Positions 15,496 to 25,305 of a DNA stretch of 64,000 nt are shown here, in pieces. This DNA is from JBCAXA01 sp038534295 (GTDB lineage: Bacteria > Pseudomonadota > Gammaproteobacteria > Steroidobacterales > Woeseiaceae). Where the stretch lies: positions 733,137-797,136 of the forward strand of contig JBCAXA010000002.1 of the NCBI GenBank assembly GCA_038534295.1, in the 5' to 3' direction. The notes beneath the pieces are model-generated. The model did not search any database, was not told where the DNA came from, and saw only the letters and a program-made list of their open reading frames with translations. The translations under genes were made by a program, and so were the position numbers. The first letter of the stretch is position 1; every line of letters starts with the position of its first letter.

Positions 15496-18400
15496 GTTTT
15501 TACCGCTCTTTGCTGACCAATCATCCGTTGGTCAACGTACTGTTCGTCGTCGTGTTGGTAATGGGGTTGTACTCCTATTCGTTGATGCCCCGCGAACAGG
15601 ATCCCGAGATCAATTTCAACTGGGTCATTATCCAGGTCACGATGCCAGGCGCTTCGGCGGCGGACATCGAAGACCTGGTCACAGCGCCGATCGAGGACTC
15701 GCTGCGCCAAGTACAAGATGTACGCATGGTCACGAGCAGTTCGCGGGAAGGCCGCGCCAATCTGTTGGTGCGCTTTCATCAGCTCAGCGACCGCGAGTTC
15801 GACAAGCGGCTTGCCGATTTGCGCCGCGAAGTTCAAAACAAGGCCAACGACGAGTTACCCGACGACGCCGATGATCCCGACATCCGCACGATTACGACGT
15901 CGAACGGCTTCCCCACCGTGCTGGTCGTCGTCCGCGGTACTGCCAACGATGAAGCATTGCGCCGCGAGGCACGATTCGTTCGCGACGCGATCGAGCGCAT
16001 CGAAGGAGTCGACAAGGTCGATGCACTGGGCTTGTCCGAACCGGAATTGATCGTCGAGATCGACCCACAGCGCCTTGCTCGATACAACATTTCGGCCACC
16101 GATATCGCCGACGATCTGAATCGTGCGTTCCGCAATACCTTTGCCGGTTCAACGTCGGTCGCCGGCGAGGAATGGTTGATCCGGGTCAGCAATACCAGTG
16201 ACGAGCCAGAGCGCTTGGCGGCGTTTCCGATTGCATCGCGCGCCGATCCGACCCTGAAAGTCCCGCTGGGAGAGCTCGCGCGAGTCTATCGGGCAACTGA
16301 AGAGCCGTTTCAGTTGATCAGCTCCGACGGCCGCCCGGCGATTTCGCTGTCGGTCTCCAAAGTGGCCTTCACGAACACGATCAAACTGGTCGATCGGATC
16401 CGCGACTTTGTCGCAGAGCGCAATGCGCTCGTCGGTGACGATGGCTTCGACATTATTATCGCCGACGACCAGACGATTCCAACGCGGAATGCGCTCCGTA
16501 CGATGCAAACCAACGCCCTGCTCGGCATGGCGCTCGTACTCGGCGTTACGTGGCTGTTCCTCGGCTTCAAGATCGCATTGATGGTGACCCTTGGTCTCGT
16601 ATTCTCGATCGCCGGTACCTTCTGGCTGCTGGCGGCCACCGGCAACACATTGAACGTCGCGGTGCTGCTGGGGATCGTCATCGTGCTCGGCATGCTGGTC
16701 GACGATGCCGTCGTCGTGGTCGAAGCCATCTTTTATCGATTGCAGCGTGGGTACGACGCGGTAACGGCGTCGCTGGATGCGCTCAGCGAAGTCGGCCGCC
16801 CGGTCACCGCGGCCGTATCGACGACCATCGCAGCGTTCATGCCGTTGATGCTGATGCCTGGCATCGTCGGCCAATTCCTCTCGGTCGTGCCGTTCGTGGT
16901 CAGCGTCGGCCTAGCGATTAGTCTGGTTGAAGCATTCTGGATTCTCCCAGCGCACATTGTTGCGTTCGAGCGCCCGGGCGCTGGCGGTCAACCAACCGGC
17001 CAAGTGCGGAAGACGCTGCGCAATCGCATGACGCAAAAGATCCGACTGCGCTACACGCGGATGCTCATCTACGTGATGCGCCGTCCGCTGCGATTCTTGG
17101 CGCTCGGCGTTGTGAGCTTCGTGCTGGCCATCGGGTCGGCCGGACAGCTACGTTTTGATTTCTTTGCCGGCGATCCGCTGCGGATTTTTTACGTCAGCGT
17201 CACGATGTCGCCGGGCGCCAAACTCGAGGACACGCTTGCCGCTGCACAGCGCATCGAGCGGCGCATCGCACCTGCCGTTCGCGACGATGAGCGCCGCGCC
17301 ATCAGCGTGCTGGCCGGCGTGCAGTTTAATGAGGTCGAGATGTTGGTCGGTGATCAGTACGCGCAAATTCAGGTTTCGCTGTTGCCGAAGACAACCAGCA
17401 ATCGCAGCGTTGCCGAAATCATCGACGTCATTCGGGACGACGTGCTGGCTACGCCTGTCAATGGTGAGGTGTCATTCCTGGCGATCACCGGCGGCCCACC
17501 GACCGAGCGACCCATCAACGTGAAAATGCGCGGCGACGATCTCACGCAGCTTCGCGACGCCACCGACGCCATGCTGACGCGCATTCGCGCCGTGCCTGGC
17601 ACGACCGACGTTATCGACGATGAAGTACCGGGCCGGCGCGAACTCGTGCTCGATCTCGATGAACGTGCGGTTCGTGATGCCGGCCTGGATCCAGGGACGG
17701 TGTCGCGACTCGTACGCCTGCATATGGATGGCGAAATCGTCTCGTTCATTCGCTCGTCGGGTGAGAAACTCGAGCTGCGCATTCGTGGACCGCAGCGTGA
17801 ACTCAGTAGCGTCGATGCGGTGCTCGACGATCCGGTGGTATTGCCGGACGGTTCCGTGCGGGCGCTGCGGACGCTGGTTCGGACCGATACAACGCGCGGC
17901 CGGAGCGAGATTCGCCACTACGACTTTCAACGAACCATCACGATTCTCGGCGACATCGACGCCGCGGTGACCGACATAGTCGCGATCAACCGGGACATTG
18001 GCCAGATCTGGGCTGAGATCAAAAATCAGTTTCCGGCGGTCGACATCGAACAGGCTGGGCCGCTCGACGACATTCAAGAAAGCGTCGACGCGCTAGGTGG
18101 CCTGTTTATCCTTGGCATCGGCCTGATCTATTTGATCCTCGCAACGCAGTTTCGCAGCTACTTTCAGCCATTCCTGATTCTCCTGACCATTCCAATGGCT
18201 TTCACCGGCGTGGTATTTATCAACCTCTTGACCGGTTATCCGGTCAGCCTCTGGACGCTTTATGGGACTGTCGCGCTGACCGGTATTGCCGTCAATGCGG
18301 CGCTGGTCATGATCGATGCGGCCAATCAGCGTATCGCCGCCGGCATGCGACCGCTCCACGCCACCGTTTATGCGGCGCGACGCCGCGTCATTCCAATCTT

Positions 18401-18620
18401 GATGACAACAGCGACGACGATCGCCGGGCTGTTCTCGCTGGCGGTAGGACTGGGCGGAAAATCGCTGGTCTGGGGACCGGTCGCATCGAGCATAGTCGCC
18501 GGGCTGCTGGTTGCTTCGACGTTGACGCTGTTTATGGTGCCGGTGCTCTACCGACTGGTCATGCGTCGGTCTCACCGACCGCTATCCGTAGACGGCAAGG
18601 ACCCGGCGCTCGCTCACTAG
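15492..18620 (+). CDS. RND efflux pump, inner-membrane subunit (AcrB/MexB superfamily)
   Basis: 1042 residues, the normal RND length. The first helix is near residues 12-32, followed by the porter domain (PREQDPEINFNWVIIQVTMP, GASAADIEDLVTAPIE). In TM4 the proton-relay pair is kept in VLGMLVDDAVVVVEAIF. The second half repeats the fold, with 6 more helices near the C-terminus (IYLILATQFRSYFQPFLILL; GIAVNAALVMIDAAN). It exports small molecules using the proton gradient. The short PREQDPE start suggests the VexF/MdtB-like branch. No repressor gene is adjacent, so regulation is not visible. Confidence 0.93.
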   Translation: MSFYRSLLTNHPLVNVLFVVVLVMGLYSYSLMPREQDPEINFNWVIIQVTMPGASAADIEDLVTAPIEDSLRQVQDVRMVTSSSREGRANLLVRFHQLSDREFDKRLADLRREVQNKANDELPDDADDPDIRTITTSNGFPTVLVVVRGTANDEALRREARFVRDAIERIEGVDKVDALGLSEPELIVEIDPQRLARYNISATDIADDLNRAFRNTFAGSTSVAGEEWLIRVSNTSDEPERLAAFPIASRADPTLKVPLGELARVYRATEEPFQLISSDGRPAISLSVSKVAFTNTIKLVDRIRDFVAERNALVGDDGFDIIIADDQTIPTRNALRTMQTNALLGMALVLGVTWLFLGFKIALMVTLGLVFSIAGTFWLLAATGNTLNVAVLLGIVIVLGMLVDDAVVVVEAIFYRLQRGYDAVTASLDALSEVGRPVTAAVSTTIAAFMPLMLMPGIVGQFLSVVPFVVSVGLAISLVEAFWILPAHIVAFERPGAGGQPTGQVRKTLRNRMTQKIRLRYTRMLIYVMRRPLRFLALGVVSFVLAIGSAGQLRFDFFAGDPLRIFYVSVTMSPGAKLEDTLAAAQRIERRIAPAVRDDERRAISVLAGVQFNEVEMLVGDQYAQIQVSLLPKTTSNRSVAEIIDVIRDDVLATPVNGEVSFLAITGGPPTERPINVKMRGDDLTQLRDATDAMLTRIRAVPGTTDVIDDEVPGRRELVLDLDERAVRDAGLDPGTVSRLVRLHMDGEIVSFIRSSGEKLELRIRGPQRELSSVDAVLDDPVVLPDGSVRALRTLVRTDTTRGRSEIRHYDFQRTITILGDIDAAVTDIVAINRDIGQIWAEIKNQFPAVDIEQAGPLDDIQESVDALGGLFILGIGLIYLILATQFRSYFQPFLILLTIPMAFTGVVFINLLTGYPVSLWTLYGTVALTGIAVNAALVMIDAANQRIAAGMRPLHATVYAARRRVIPILMTTATTIAGLFSLAVGLGGKSLVWGPVASSIVAGLLVASTLTLFMVPVLYRLVMRRSHRPLSVDGKDPALAH

Positions 18621-18642
18621 CGGAGCGAGCGCCGTTGTCGGC

Positions 18643-21036
18643 TCAGAAGCGGAACGTTGCCGTCAGCCCGTACTGACGCGGGTCTTCGATAAACGAATGA
18701 AATGAGCCTGCTTGGAAGGACGAGTCAAAGACGATGTTGAAGACCTCTTCCTCGGTCGCGTTCTTGACCCAAGCCTGAACGGCCCAATTGCCTTCCGGAT
18801 GCTCGAGACCAATCGACGCATTCACCCACAACAAGTCATCTTGATCGGTGTTCGGATCGAGATCCTGACCGGTGGCAAACTCACTGCGATAGCGAATATC
18901 GGTACTGGCAATCAAGTTTAGTGTACTGGACAGCGGCTGCGTGTAGATCAGCGAGCCGGTAAACGTAAAGTCCGATACAAAGTTTGGCGTCTCGCCGGTC
19001 AGGTCTTGTACCGGCATACCCGCATTGATCTGATCGTTCGTTGCCGATGCGCCCGGGAAGCTGTCGTATTCAACGTCCTGCAGCACCACACCGCCTTTGA
19101 ACTGCAGCGTCTCGCTGACTAGCCAGTCGAAATCGACCTCGATGCCGTTCGACTGCACTTCGGCCGCGTTGCGAATCGCGAAACTCAATCCGTCAAACGA
19201 GTTTGCCTGGAAGTCCTCGAGCGTTTGCGAGAACACGGCTACGTTGACGTTGGCACGACCGCCACCGAGGCGCGCTTTCAAGCCGAGCTCAATCGAATCC
19301 ACCGTCTCCGAATCGAACGTAACGTCGGCTAGATTTGGCGTCGGATCACCGGGCACCTGTGCTGCGGCGTTACGGCTCAAGTTAATGCCGCCGGACTTGA
19401 AACCGGTGGCATACCGCAGGTACGTCGACACGTCGTCCGTCAGCTCATAGCCGATGTTGAACGTACCGGTTACGTTGTCGTCGCTGAAATCGCTGGTGTA
19501 ATCATCGACGGTCGGAAACAGCTGCAGCGCGCTGACACCTGCCAGTGTCGGCGGCAATGGAATTTGCGACAGCGGCTCGTTCGACAACGTGTTGATCGCT
19601 GTGGCGTCTTTCTCCTCGTCGGAGTAGCGCAAACCAAACGTCAGCGACCAGCGGTCGTTCACGTACCACGTGCCCTGACCGAAGACTGCAAACCCTGAGG
19701 CAGAATAATCGAAGTCGTTACGAGTACCGCTGCCGTCCGCGTAGATCGAACCTGCCGGCAGACCGAACAGACCTTCGAGGGTAGCGAAATTCAGCGCGCC
19801 CGCTGACAGCGCCTGCAGTACCGCATCGCCAAACGCGCGACCGTCAGCACCGAAACCCAGCTGGTCGTTGGCGATGATGTCCTGATTGAAGTAGTAGCCG
19901 CCGGCCAGCCATTCGAAGTTCTCGCTGTCATTCGACGCAAAGCGTATTTCGAAGCTCTGTTCTTCGATGTCCTGAGCCTGGATACGCTCGCCGATAATGT
20001 CGGCGCGCTGGTAGTCCGCATCGAGATCCGGGAAGGTTTCGAAAATGCGCGACGCGCCGATGATATTCATCGTAACGCCTTCGAAGTCGTGCTCGAGCTC
20101 GGCCGAAATACCGCCGTCGATAAAGCCGTTATCGAAACCAAAGCCGGGGGTGCTGACGCCGTTGTAGCTAAATGCATCGCTTGGTCCCGCGAGCGTCTGC
20201 ACGGAGCCCGGCCCGCCGATGGCCGCAACAATGGGCTGCAGCGGACCGGCAAAGGTCTGGTTGGCGACGCAGCACTCGTCGTTGGTGTCGGTGTAGTCGG
20301 CAATGACTCGCAGCGTCGTGGTATCGGCAATGTCCCACAACAGCTGGCCCCGGCCGCTGATGCGGTCACGGTCGTTGTATTCGCGACCGTCAACCAAATC
20401 GTCGACGACACCGTCGCGCTGATACACGGCTCCAGACAATCGAAAGGCGATCGAATCGGAGATCGGCCCGGTTATGGATCCGCGCACCTGCGTGAGACCG
20501 AAATCGCCAACGGCAAGATCGGCCACGCCACCCCATTCGAACTCGGGACGGCGCGTATTGATGCTAATGACACCGGCAGATGTGTTCTTACCGAATAGCG
20601 TGCTTTGCGGGCCGCGCAACACTTCGATTTGCTCGATGTCTATTATGTCAGTCATCGCCGCGCCGATACGGCCGCGATACACGCCGTCGATGAACACACC
20701 GACGGACTGTTCGAGGCCCGTGTTGTTTCCCGCTGTGCCAATCCCGCGAATCGTTAGGATCGTATTGGTCGAGCCGGTCGATGAGTTGACCACCAGTGAC
20801 GGCGCCAGCTGCTGCAGTTCAACAAGGTCGCGGACCTGCGCTCGCTCTAACCCGTCGCCGGTAAACGCGCTGACCGCCACCGGGACATCCTGCAACGATT
20901 CGACGCGCTTCTGCGCGGTGACGACAATCTCGTCGAGGACCAGCGGATTGTTTTGCGCGACCGCCAGCAGTGGAGAAAACGAAACAATGGCGGTAGCGGC
21001 CGCGGCTACGCCGACGACCCGGTTTTTCAACAGCAT
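18643..21036 (-). CDS. TonB-dependent outer-membrane receptor
   Basis: 797 residues from the ATG at 21036, which begins a good signal peptide (MLLKNRVVGVAAAATAIVSF). The reading frame extends 46 codons further upstream but without family similarity. The plug domain starts LDEIVVTAQKRVESLQDVPV with IRGIGTAGNNTGLEQSVGVF and VLRGPQSTLFGKNTSAGVIS. The beta barrel runs to a C-terminal Phe (QYGLTATFRF). It imports a ligand across the outer membrane using TonB energy. The subfamily is often linked to complex organic substrates rather than siderophores, but the substrate cannot be read here. It converges with the RND gene. Confidence 0.93.
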   Translation of the reverse strand: MLLKNRVVGVAAAATAIVSFSPLLAVAQNNPLVLDEIVVTAQKRVESLQDVPVAVSAFTGDGLERAQVRDLVELQQLAPSLVVNSSTGSTNTILTIRGIGTAGNNTGLEQSVGVFIDGVYRGRIGAAMTDIIDIEQIEVLRGPQSTLFGKNTSAGVISINTRRPEFEWGGVADLAVGDFGLTQVRGSITGPISDSIAFRLSGAVYQRDGVVDDLVDGREYNDRDRISGRGQLLWDIADTTTLRVIADYTDTNDECCVANQTFAGPLQPIVAAIGGPGSVQTLAGPSDAFSYNGVSTPGFGFDNGFIDGGISAELEHDFEGVTMNIIGASRIFETFPDLDADYQRADIIGERIQAQDIEEQSFEIRFASNDSENFEWLAGGYYFNQDIIANDQLGFGADGRAFGDAVLQALSAGALNFATLEGLFGLPAGSIYADGSGTRNDFDYSASGFAVFGQGTWYVNDRWSLTFGLRYSDEEKDATAINTLSNEPLSQIPLPPTLAGVSALQLFPTVDDYTSDFSDDNVTGTFNIGYELTDDVSTYLRYATGFKSGGINLSRNAAAQVPGDPTPNLADVTFDSETVDSIELGLKARLGGGRANVNVAVFSQTLEDFQANSFDGLSFAIRNAAEVQSNGIEVDFDWLVSETLQFKGGVVLQDVEYDSFPGASATNDQINAGMPVQDLTGETPNFVSDFTFTGSLIYTQPLSSTLNLIASTDIRYRSEFATGQDLDPNTDQDDLLWVNASIGLEHPEGNWAVQAWVKNATEEEVFNIVFDSSFQAGSFHSFIEDPRQYGLTATFRF

Positions 21037-21197
21037 CAGGACCCCCCCAGGTTGCTTGCCGAATAGTGCCGGCACTGACGCCGGACTCAATCTGATCGCA
21101 GAGCCACTGCGACCATGACAAGAACATACTTTGGCTCCGTTACGGTGTCCAGCAAGGACGACGGTTCGCACCAAAATGTGTCAAGTCGACGAGACGC

Positions 21198-22619
21198 CTA
21201 CGGACCGGCTGACGTATTGAAATGCCCTTCTTGAATCAACGCATTGAGGGTTTGCACGGCTTGCCAATGAGCATCGGTCAGCTGCGATTCGGAAAACAGC
21301 TCGAGCGCGAAATCCGGGTTGAAACCGATACCGTCATAAAGATTCTCCTGCCGATCGGCAAGAATGATGATCGGTACGTCAATAACCCAGCCGTTCGGGA
21401 GCGATACTTGCGAGGGCTGCGACAACGCGCCACGGGTCGTTTCGCCGACAAACCGAACCCCAGGAACCCCGCGCAGAATCAGCGGCGCCAACTCGCCCGC
21501 GCCGCTCGTGTGGTTGGTGAGCAATAGGTACACCGGTTTGTTGCGCAACACCGGATTGCGAGCAGCCGCGACAACCGACCACTGCTGGTCATCTATCCGA
21601 TTGATCTTACGAAGATACATGGGTGTTTTGCGGGGTAGCATAAAAGCTGCCAGCGCAGTCGTCACAGCAGCTCGACCACCGTCCGCCATGCTGAGATCGA
21701 TAATCAGCGACGACGTCGAAGCCAATGAATCCAGCGCGAGTTCGAGTTCGTCGACCCACTCGGCAATGGTCGCCGCCGACGTGTCGGCAACGTACAGATA
21801 GCCAATGTTGCCGGCCGAACGGCCGTAGATTAGGTTGCCGCCGAGGCGCACAGCAGCATCCCGTTCGATGATTCGCGTCGAAATTTGACTCTGGATCGCC
21901 GCGTACCAGCGCCGCTGATACTCGGCGAATGAGTCGATAATGTCCTGGCGATTGAAAGCGACGCGCAGCATGTCGATCTGGCGACTGTTGGTTTGATCGC
22001 CGGTCCAAACAAAGTCTGGGCCGAATATCTTCAGATTGGGATCGCCGAGGTCTGCTGTGACCGTATTAATGCGGTCAAGCAGTTCATCGTCACTGTCGAT
22101 CGAATTGATACTGCGCCGTAAATCGGCCGTTGTCCGAGTCCACATAACGCCGCGACGTTCGAAATTCGGGTAGTACTGGCGCATCAACTCGACGAATACG
22201 TCAAACACGGCCAATTGGTCCTTCGGCTTCTCGCAATCGGCCGGCAGAGACGCGATGGGTTGAAACTCGAGGCCGTCATCGCCTCGCTCGCGGCGTACCG
22301 TGAGTTTTGATTTGTCGGATACGAGGCTCGATTCCGCCATCGATGCAACGTAGGCATCGCGCAGTGCCGGGACTCGCTCAGGCCAACAGTACTGACCAAT
22401 GCGGTTGTAGATCTCAAAATTGGCGCCGTCGAATTTCAACGCAACGCCATAGCGCGCATTCGACCAAATCCCGTCCAGCGACGGGTTGCGTTCCGGATCG
22501 AACGGAAAGGTCTCGACAAACTTCAGTTGCTTAGGTCGCTGTGCATTGCTGCTACCGCTCGCGCAGGCCGCCAGCGTCACGACAAGCAGCACGACAAAAA
22601 TCGATCGAAATACGCTCAT
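21198..22619 (-). CDS. S41-family peptidase, lipoprotein
   Basis: 473 residues from the ATG at 22619. Lipobox LAAC near residue 20 predicts an outer- or inner-membrane-anchored lipoprotein. The N-terminal domain (about 30-130) resembles tricorn-core-associated regions. The C-terminal S41 fold has YLLLTNHTSGAGELAPLIL, with the nucleophile Ser in TSGAGE, and GETTRGALS. The usual LRGNGGG strand loop is altered to IIDLSMADGG. Probably a periplasmic serine protease or amidase of unknown substrate. It lies 161 nt upstream of the TonB receptor on the same strand, so the two may be expressed together. Confidence 0.8.
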   Translation of the reverse strand: MSVFRSIFVVLLVVTLAACASGSSNAQRPKQLKFVETFPFDPERNPSLDGIWSNARYGVALKFDGANFEIYNRIGQYCWPERVPALRDAYVASMAESSLVSDKSKLTVRRERGDDGLEFQPIASLPADCEKPKDQLAVFDVFVELMRQYYPNFERRGVMWTRTTADLRRSINSIDSDDELLDRINTVTADLGDPNLKIFGPDFVWTGDQTNSRQIDMLRVAFNRQDIIDSFAEYQRRWYAAIQSQISTRIIERDAAVRLGGNLIYGRSAGNIGYLYVADTSAATIAEWVDELELALDSLASTSSLIIDLSMADGGRAAVTTALAAFMLPRKTPMYLRKINRIDDQQWSVVAAARNPVLRNKPVYLLLTNHTSGAGELAPLILRGVPGVRFVGETTRGALSQPSQVSLPNGWVIDVPIIILADRQENLYDGIGFNPDFALELFSESQLTDAHWQAVQTLNALIQEGHFNTSAGP

Positions 22620-22668
22620 ATACCTATCCAAGACAAGGAAGTGCCGGTTCACACGTCATCGCTGGCTG

Positions 22669-25302
22669 CTACAGCCCTGCCGCAATACGCAGAAAATTCG
22701 CCCGGCTCTGATGTTTGAGCGTTTCCAGGCTCGTGGGTTCGGTAAGGCCACCGGCAGCGGGCCGACAGCGGCCGGTGGCCATAGCAAAGCCGTCCTCACT
22801 GCCAATGAGCTGCCAGGGCACAAACGCGTCGTCCGCGTCCAGCGTTTCTAACAATCCGGCGATCTTTGCCGTATTGCTGGCACCAACCAGGAACGGTGTC
22901 CCGACACACGCCGCTGCCAGCGTATGGTGAAACCGGCCACTGACCAACAAACGGGCGCCGGCGATCTCACTCAACCAAGCGCGTTCCGATTCCGCATACG
23001 TGACGCTCAGCCGACCGCGAGTGCGAATAGCGAGTGCAGTACCGAGCCGGTGGTCGTCGTCGGCCGGCGTTCCAGCGGCACCGTACAAATAGTTGCAGTC
23101 CCAGCCATTAGCCGTCGCGCGCTGCACGAACGCCGCCAATGCACCAACAACGTCGTCTGTCACTGCGGCACTGCCGCCGATAACAATCCGGCGATGATCT
23201 TCTACGTCGAGCTGGGGCAGCGCCAATGGCAAACAATCAAAGGCCTGGCGCGCCGCAATCCCATCGGCGGCCAATTGCCGAAGGCTAACGGGTTCACGTA
23301 CGGCAATATCCGCCAAGCCCGAATAGACGCGCAAATAGTATTGGCGGGCAAATGCGTGCAGCGGTCCGTCATCGGTCGGCGGGTAGCACGAGTGGTTGAT
23401 GACCGAGACTGCCTTGCCGAGTACCCGCTGCGCCGCGTCCATCAAGTATAAGAGTGTCGCCGCCTGGCTGCCGGTTCCGTGCAAGGTTCCTTCGCCGTTG
23501 ACGATCACACAATCTGCGCGCGCCAGTCGCTTGCGCAGCATCGGTGCACGTTCGAGGTATGCGGCCAAGCCCGCATCGCTCAGCAGCGCTGGCGACTCAG
23601 CAAGCGCGGCAAAATCGATGGCTTCCGCGACATCGGCGAGCGCGATTGCGTCGACGTCGTAATCGAGCTCACGCAACTCCTTGACGAGACCGTTTGATGT
23701 CAACGTGCAACCCCAGTGATAGCCACCGGCGGTATCGTTCAACAAAACCGCGCGTCGGGACGGGCGCCGCAGCGTGACCGTCGCCGCCTGCCGTTCGTCG
23801 GACGACGAACCGCTAAAGCAAGGTAATGCCGGATGATCCACTAAGTCCGCCAGGACTGGCGACCAATTGCCGGGGTCGTTCGCCGACTGTCGCGCCAGCC
23901 GCATGCTCCGATACCATGGCGTCGTTGGGCGATCGCGAAGCCATCGCCGCTCCGCCGAAACTGGCAGCATAACCGTGACGGCGACACCTAGGGCACCGGC
24001 TAAATGAGCGATGGTGTTGTCGACGGTAATGACCTCGCCCAACGCCACGCAGAGCGCCGCGAGTTCATCGACGTCGTTCCAAGGGTCAAGGCCGGGCGCG
24101 ATTCGCACGCGCCGGCGCAGCGCGTCCGACAGCTCGCCAATATCGTCGGCGGCCGCTCCGTATTGCAGCGCAACGATGCACCGCTCACCGTCGTCAACTG
24201 CCTCTAGCAAGTCCGCCAACGGTATGGATCGCGCGCGCTGGGCACGCGCGTCGCGACCGCCCGACCAAGCAATGCCGACTGGATTGGCGCCGCCGTTTTC
24301 GGCCAGCCAGCCCTGCCAATACTGCACGCGCGCAGGATCCGCCTGCAGATAGGGATCGCCGGTTCCGAAAGCGGCTTCCGTGCGACGGAAAACTCGCGGC
24401 AAGGAACCGCAGGCGATACGACTGTCAGCAACCACGTTGTCCAATGGCGTGTCGTCGTCAATGACGGCCACGTTAGGAAACGATCGACTGAACAAAGTCC
24501 TGAGTTTGCTGTGGCACTGCAAGGTCACGCGCATTCCGCGAGCGACGAGATCTCGAATGCAGCCCGCAAACATGATCTCGTCCCCTAGTCCCTGCTCCGC
24601 CGTTACCAACACGTGTTGCGTATTCGTCGCATCCCAGTGCCACACTGGGAAGTGCGCGGTGACCGGTCGATTGCTCTCGAGGTAATCGCCGGCGACAAAT
24701 CGCCACTCGTACGCGTCCCACGCGTCGGCAAATCGTCCGTCGCGCAACAACACCTGTGAGCGCTTGAGGTGGATATTGGCGTTGAACGGGAATCGCGCCA
24801 GGGACGTATCGAAGTAGTCCAGTGCGGTCGAGTCGCGGCCTAGGTTGAGCGCCAACGTGCCGGCGTTGGCGAGCGCCAACTCGGAGTCTGGCGCCAAAAC
24901 GAGCGCCTGTTCGCAGAGATCCAGGGCGCGTTCAGGCTCATCCAAATCGCGCAACACGACAGCAAGGTTTTCCATTGCTTCGCGATACGCCGGCTTGAGT
25001 ACTAAGGCTGTCTCGTAACAGCCTCGAGCGATCTCCAAGGAGCCGAGCTGCTGGGCCGCCAGGCCAAGATGAAAGTGTAGTGTGGGTTCGCCGGGATCCA
25101 CTTCGACCGCCCGGCTGAGAATTTCGATCGCAGTTTGCGGTTGACCGGCCTGCAATGCCAACGCCCCACTCATGCTCAGTGCACCGCGGTGCCTTGGTTC
25201 GGCAACGAGAATTTCGGCGTAGCCGCTGGCGGCGCCTTGCCAGTCGCCGCGCCGGTGCATGTCGACGGCCTGTCGGTAGCGGGCTTCCGTGCCTTCGGCC
25301 AC
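22669..25302 (-). CDS. TPR - GT9-like glycosyltransferase - polysaccharide pyruvyl transferase fusion
   Basis: 877 residues in three parts. Residues 1-200 are about five TPR repeats (GDWQGAASGYAEILVAEPRH type). Residues 210-480 are a GT9-like domain with AEQGLGDEIMFAGCIRDL and VDNTIAHLAGALGVAVTVML. Residues 500-860 are a polysaccharide-pyruvyl-transferase-like domain with VIVNGEGTLHG, VREPVSLRQLAADGI and RFHHTLAAACVGTPF. It may modify a surface glycan or protein. No nucleotide-sugar genes are next to it. The distance from fliC (about 21 kb) makes a flagellin-glycosylation role only a guess. Confidence 0.8.
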   Translation of the reverse strand: MAEGTEARYRQAVDMHRRGDWQGAASGYAEILVAEPRHRGALSMSGALALQAGQPQTAIEILSRAVEVDPGEPTLHFHLGLAAQQLGSLEIARGCYETALVLKPAYREAMENLAVVLRDLDEPERALDLCEQALVLAPDSELALANAGTLALNLGRDSTALDYFDTSLARFPFNANIHLKRSQVLLRDGRFADAWDAYEWRFVAGDYLESNRPVTAHFPVWHWDATNTQHVLVTAEQGLGDEIMFAGCIRDLVARGMRVTLQCHSKLRTLFSRSFPNVAVIDDDTPLDNVVADSRIACGSLPRVFRRTEAAFGTGDPYLQADPARVQYWQGWLAENGGANPVGIAWSGGRDARAQRARSIPLADLLEAVDDGERCIVALQYGAAADDIGELSDALRRRVRIAPGLDPWNDVDELAALCVALGEVITVDNTIAHLAGALGVAVTVMLPVSAERRWLRDRPTTPWYRSMRLARQSANDPGNWSPVLADLVDHPALPCFSGSSSDERQAATVTLRRPSRRAVLLNDTAGGYHWGCTLTSNGLVKELRELDYDVDAIALADVAEAIDFAALAESPALLSDAGLAAYLERAPMLRKRLARADCVIVNGEGTLHGTGSQAATLLYLMDAAQRVLGKAVSVINHSCYPPTDDGPLHAFARQYYLRVYSGLADIAVREPVSLRQLAADGIAARQAFDCLPLALPQLDVEDHRRIVIGGSAAVTDDVVGALAAFVQRATANGWDCNYLYGAAGTPADDDHRLGTALAIRTRGRLSVTYAESERAWLSEIAGARLLVSGRFHHTLAAACVGTPFLVGASNTAKIAGLLETLDADDAFVPWQLIGSEDGFAMATGRCRPAAGGLTEPTSLETLKHQSRANFLRIAAGL

Positions 25303-25305
25303 GCC

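Noticed and set aside
16149..16874. 241-residue open frame antisense to the RND pump
   Set aside because: Composition is dominated by His, Arg, Asp and Gln, typical of an antisense shadow; the sense strand is a clear RND gene.
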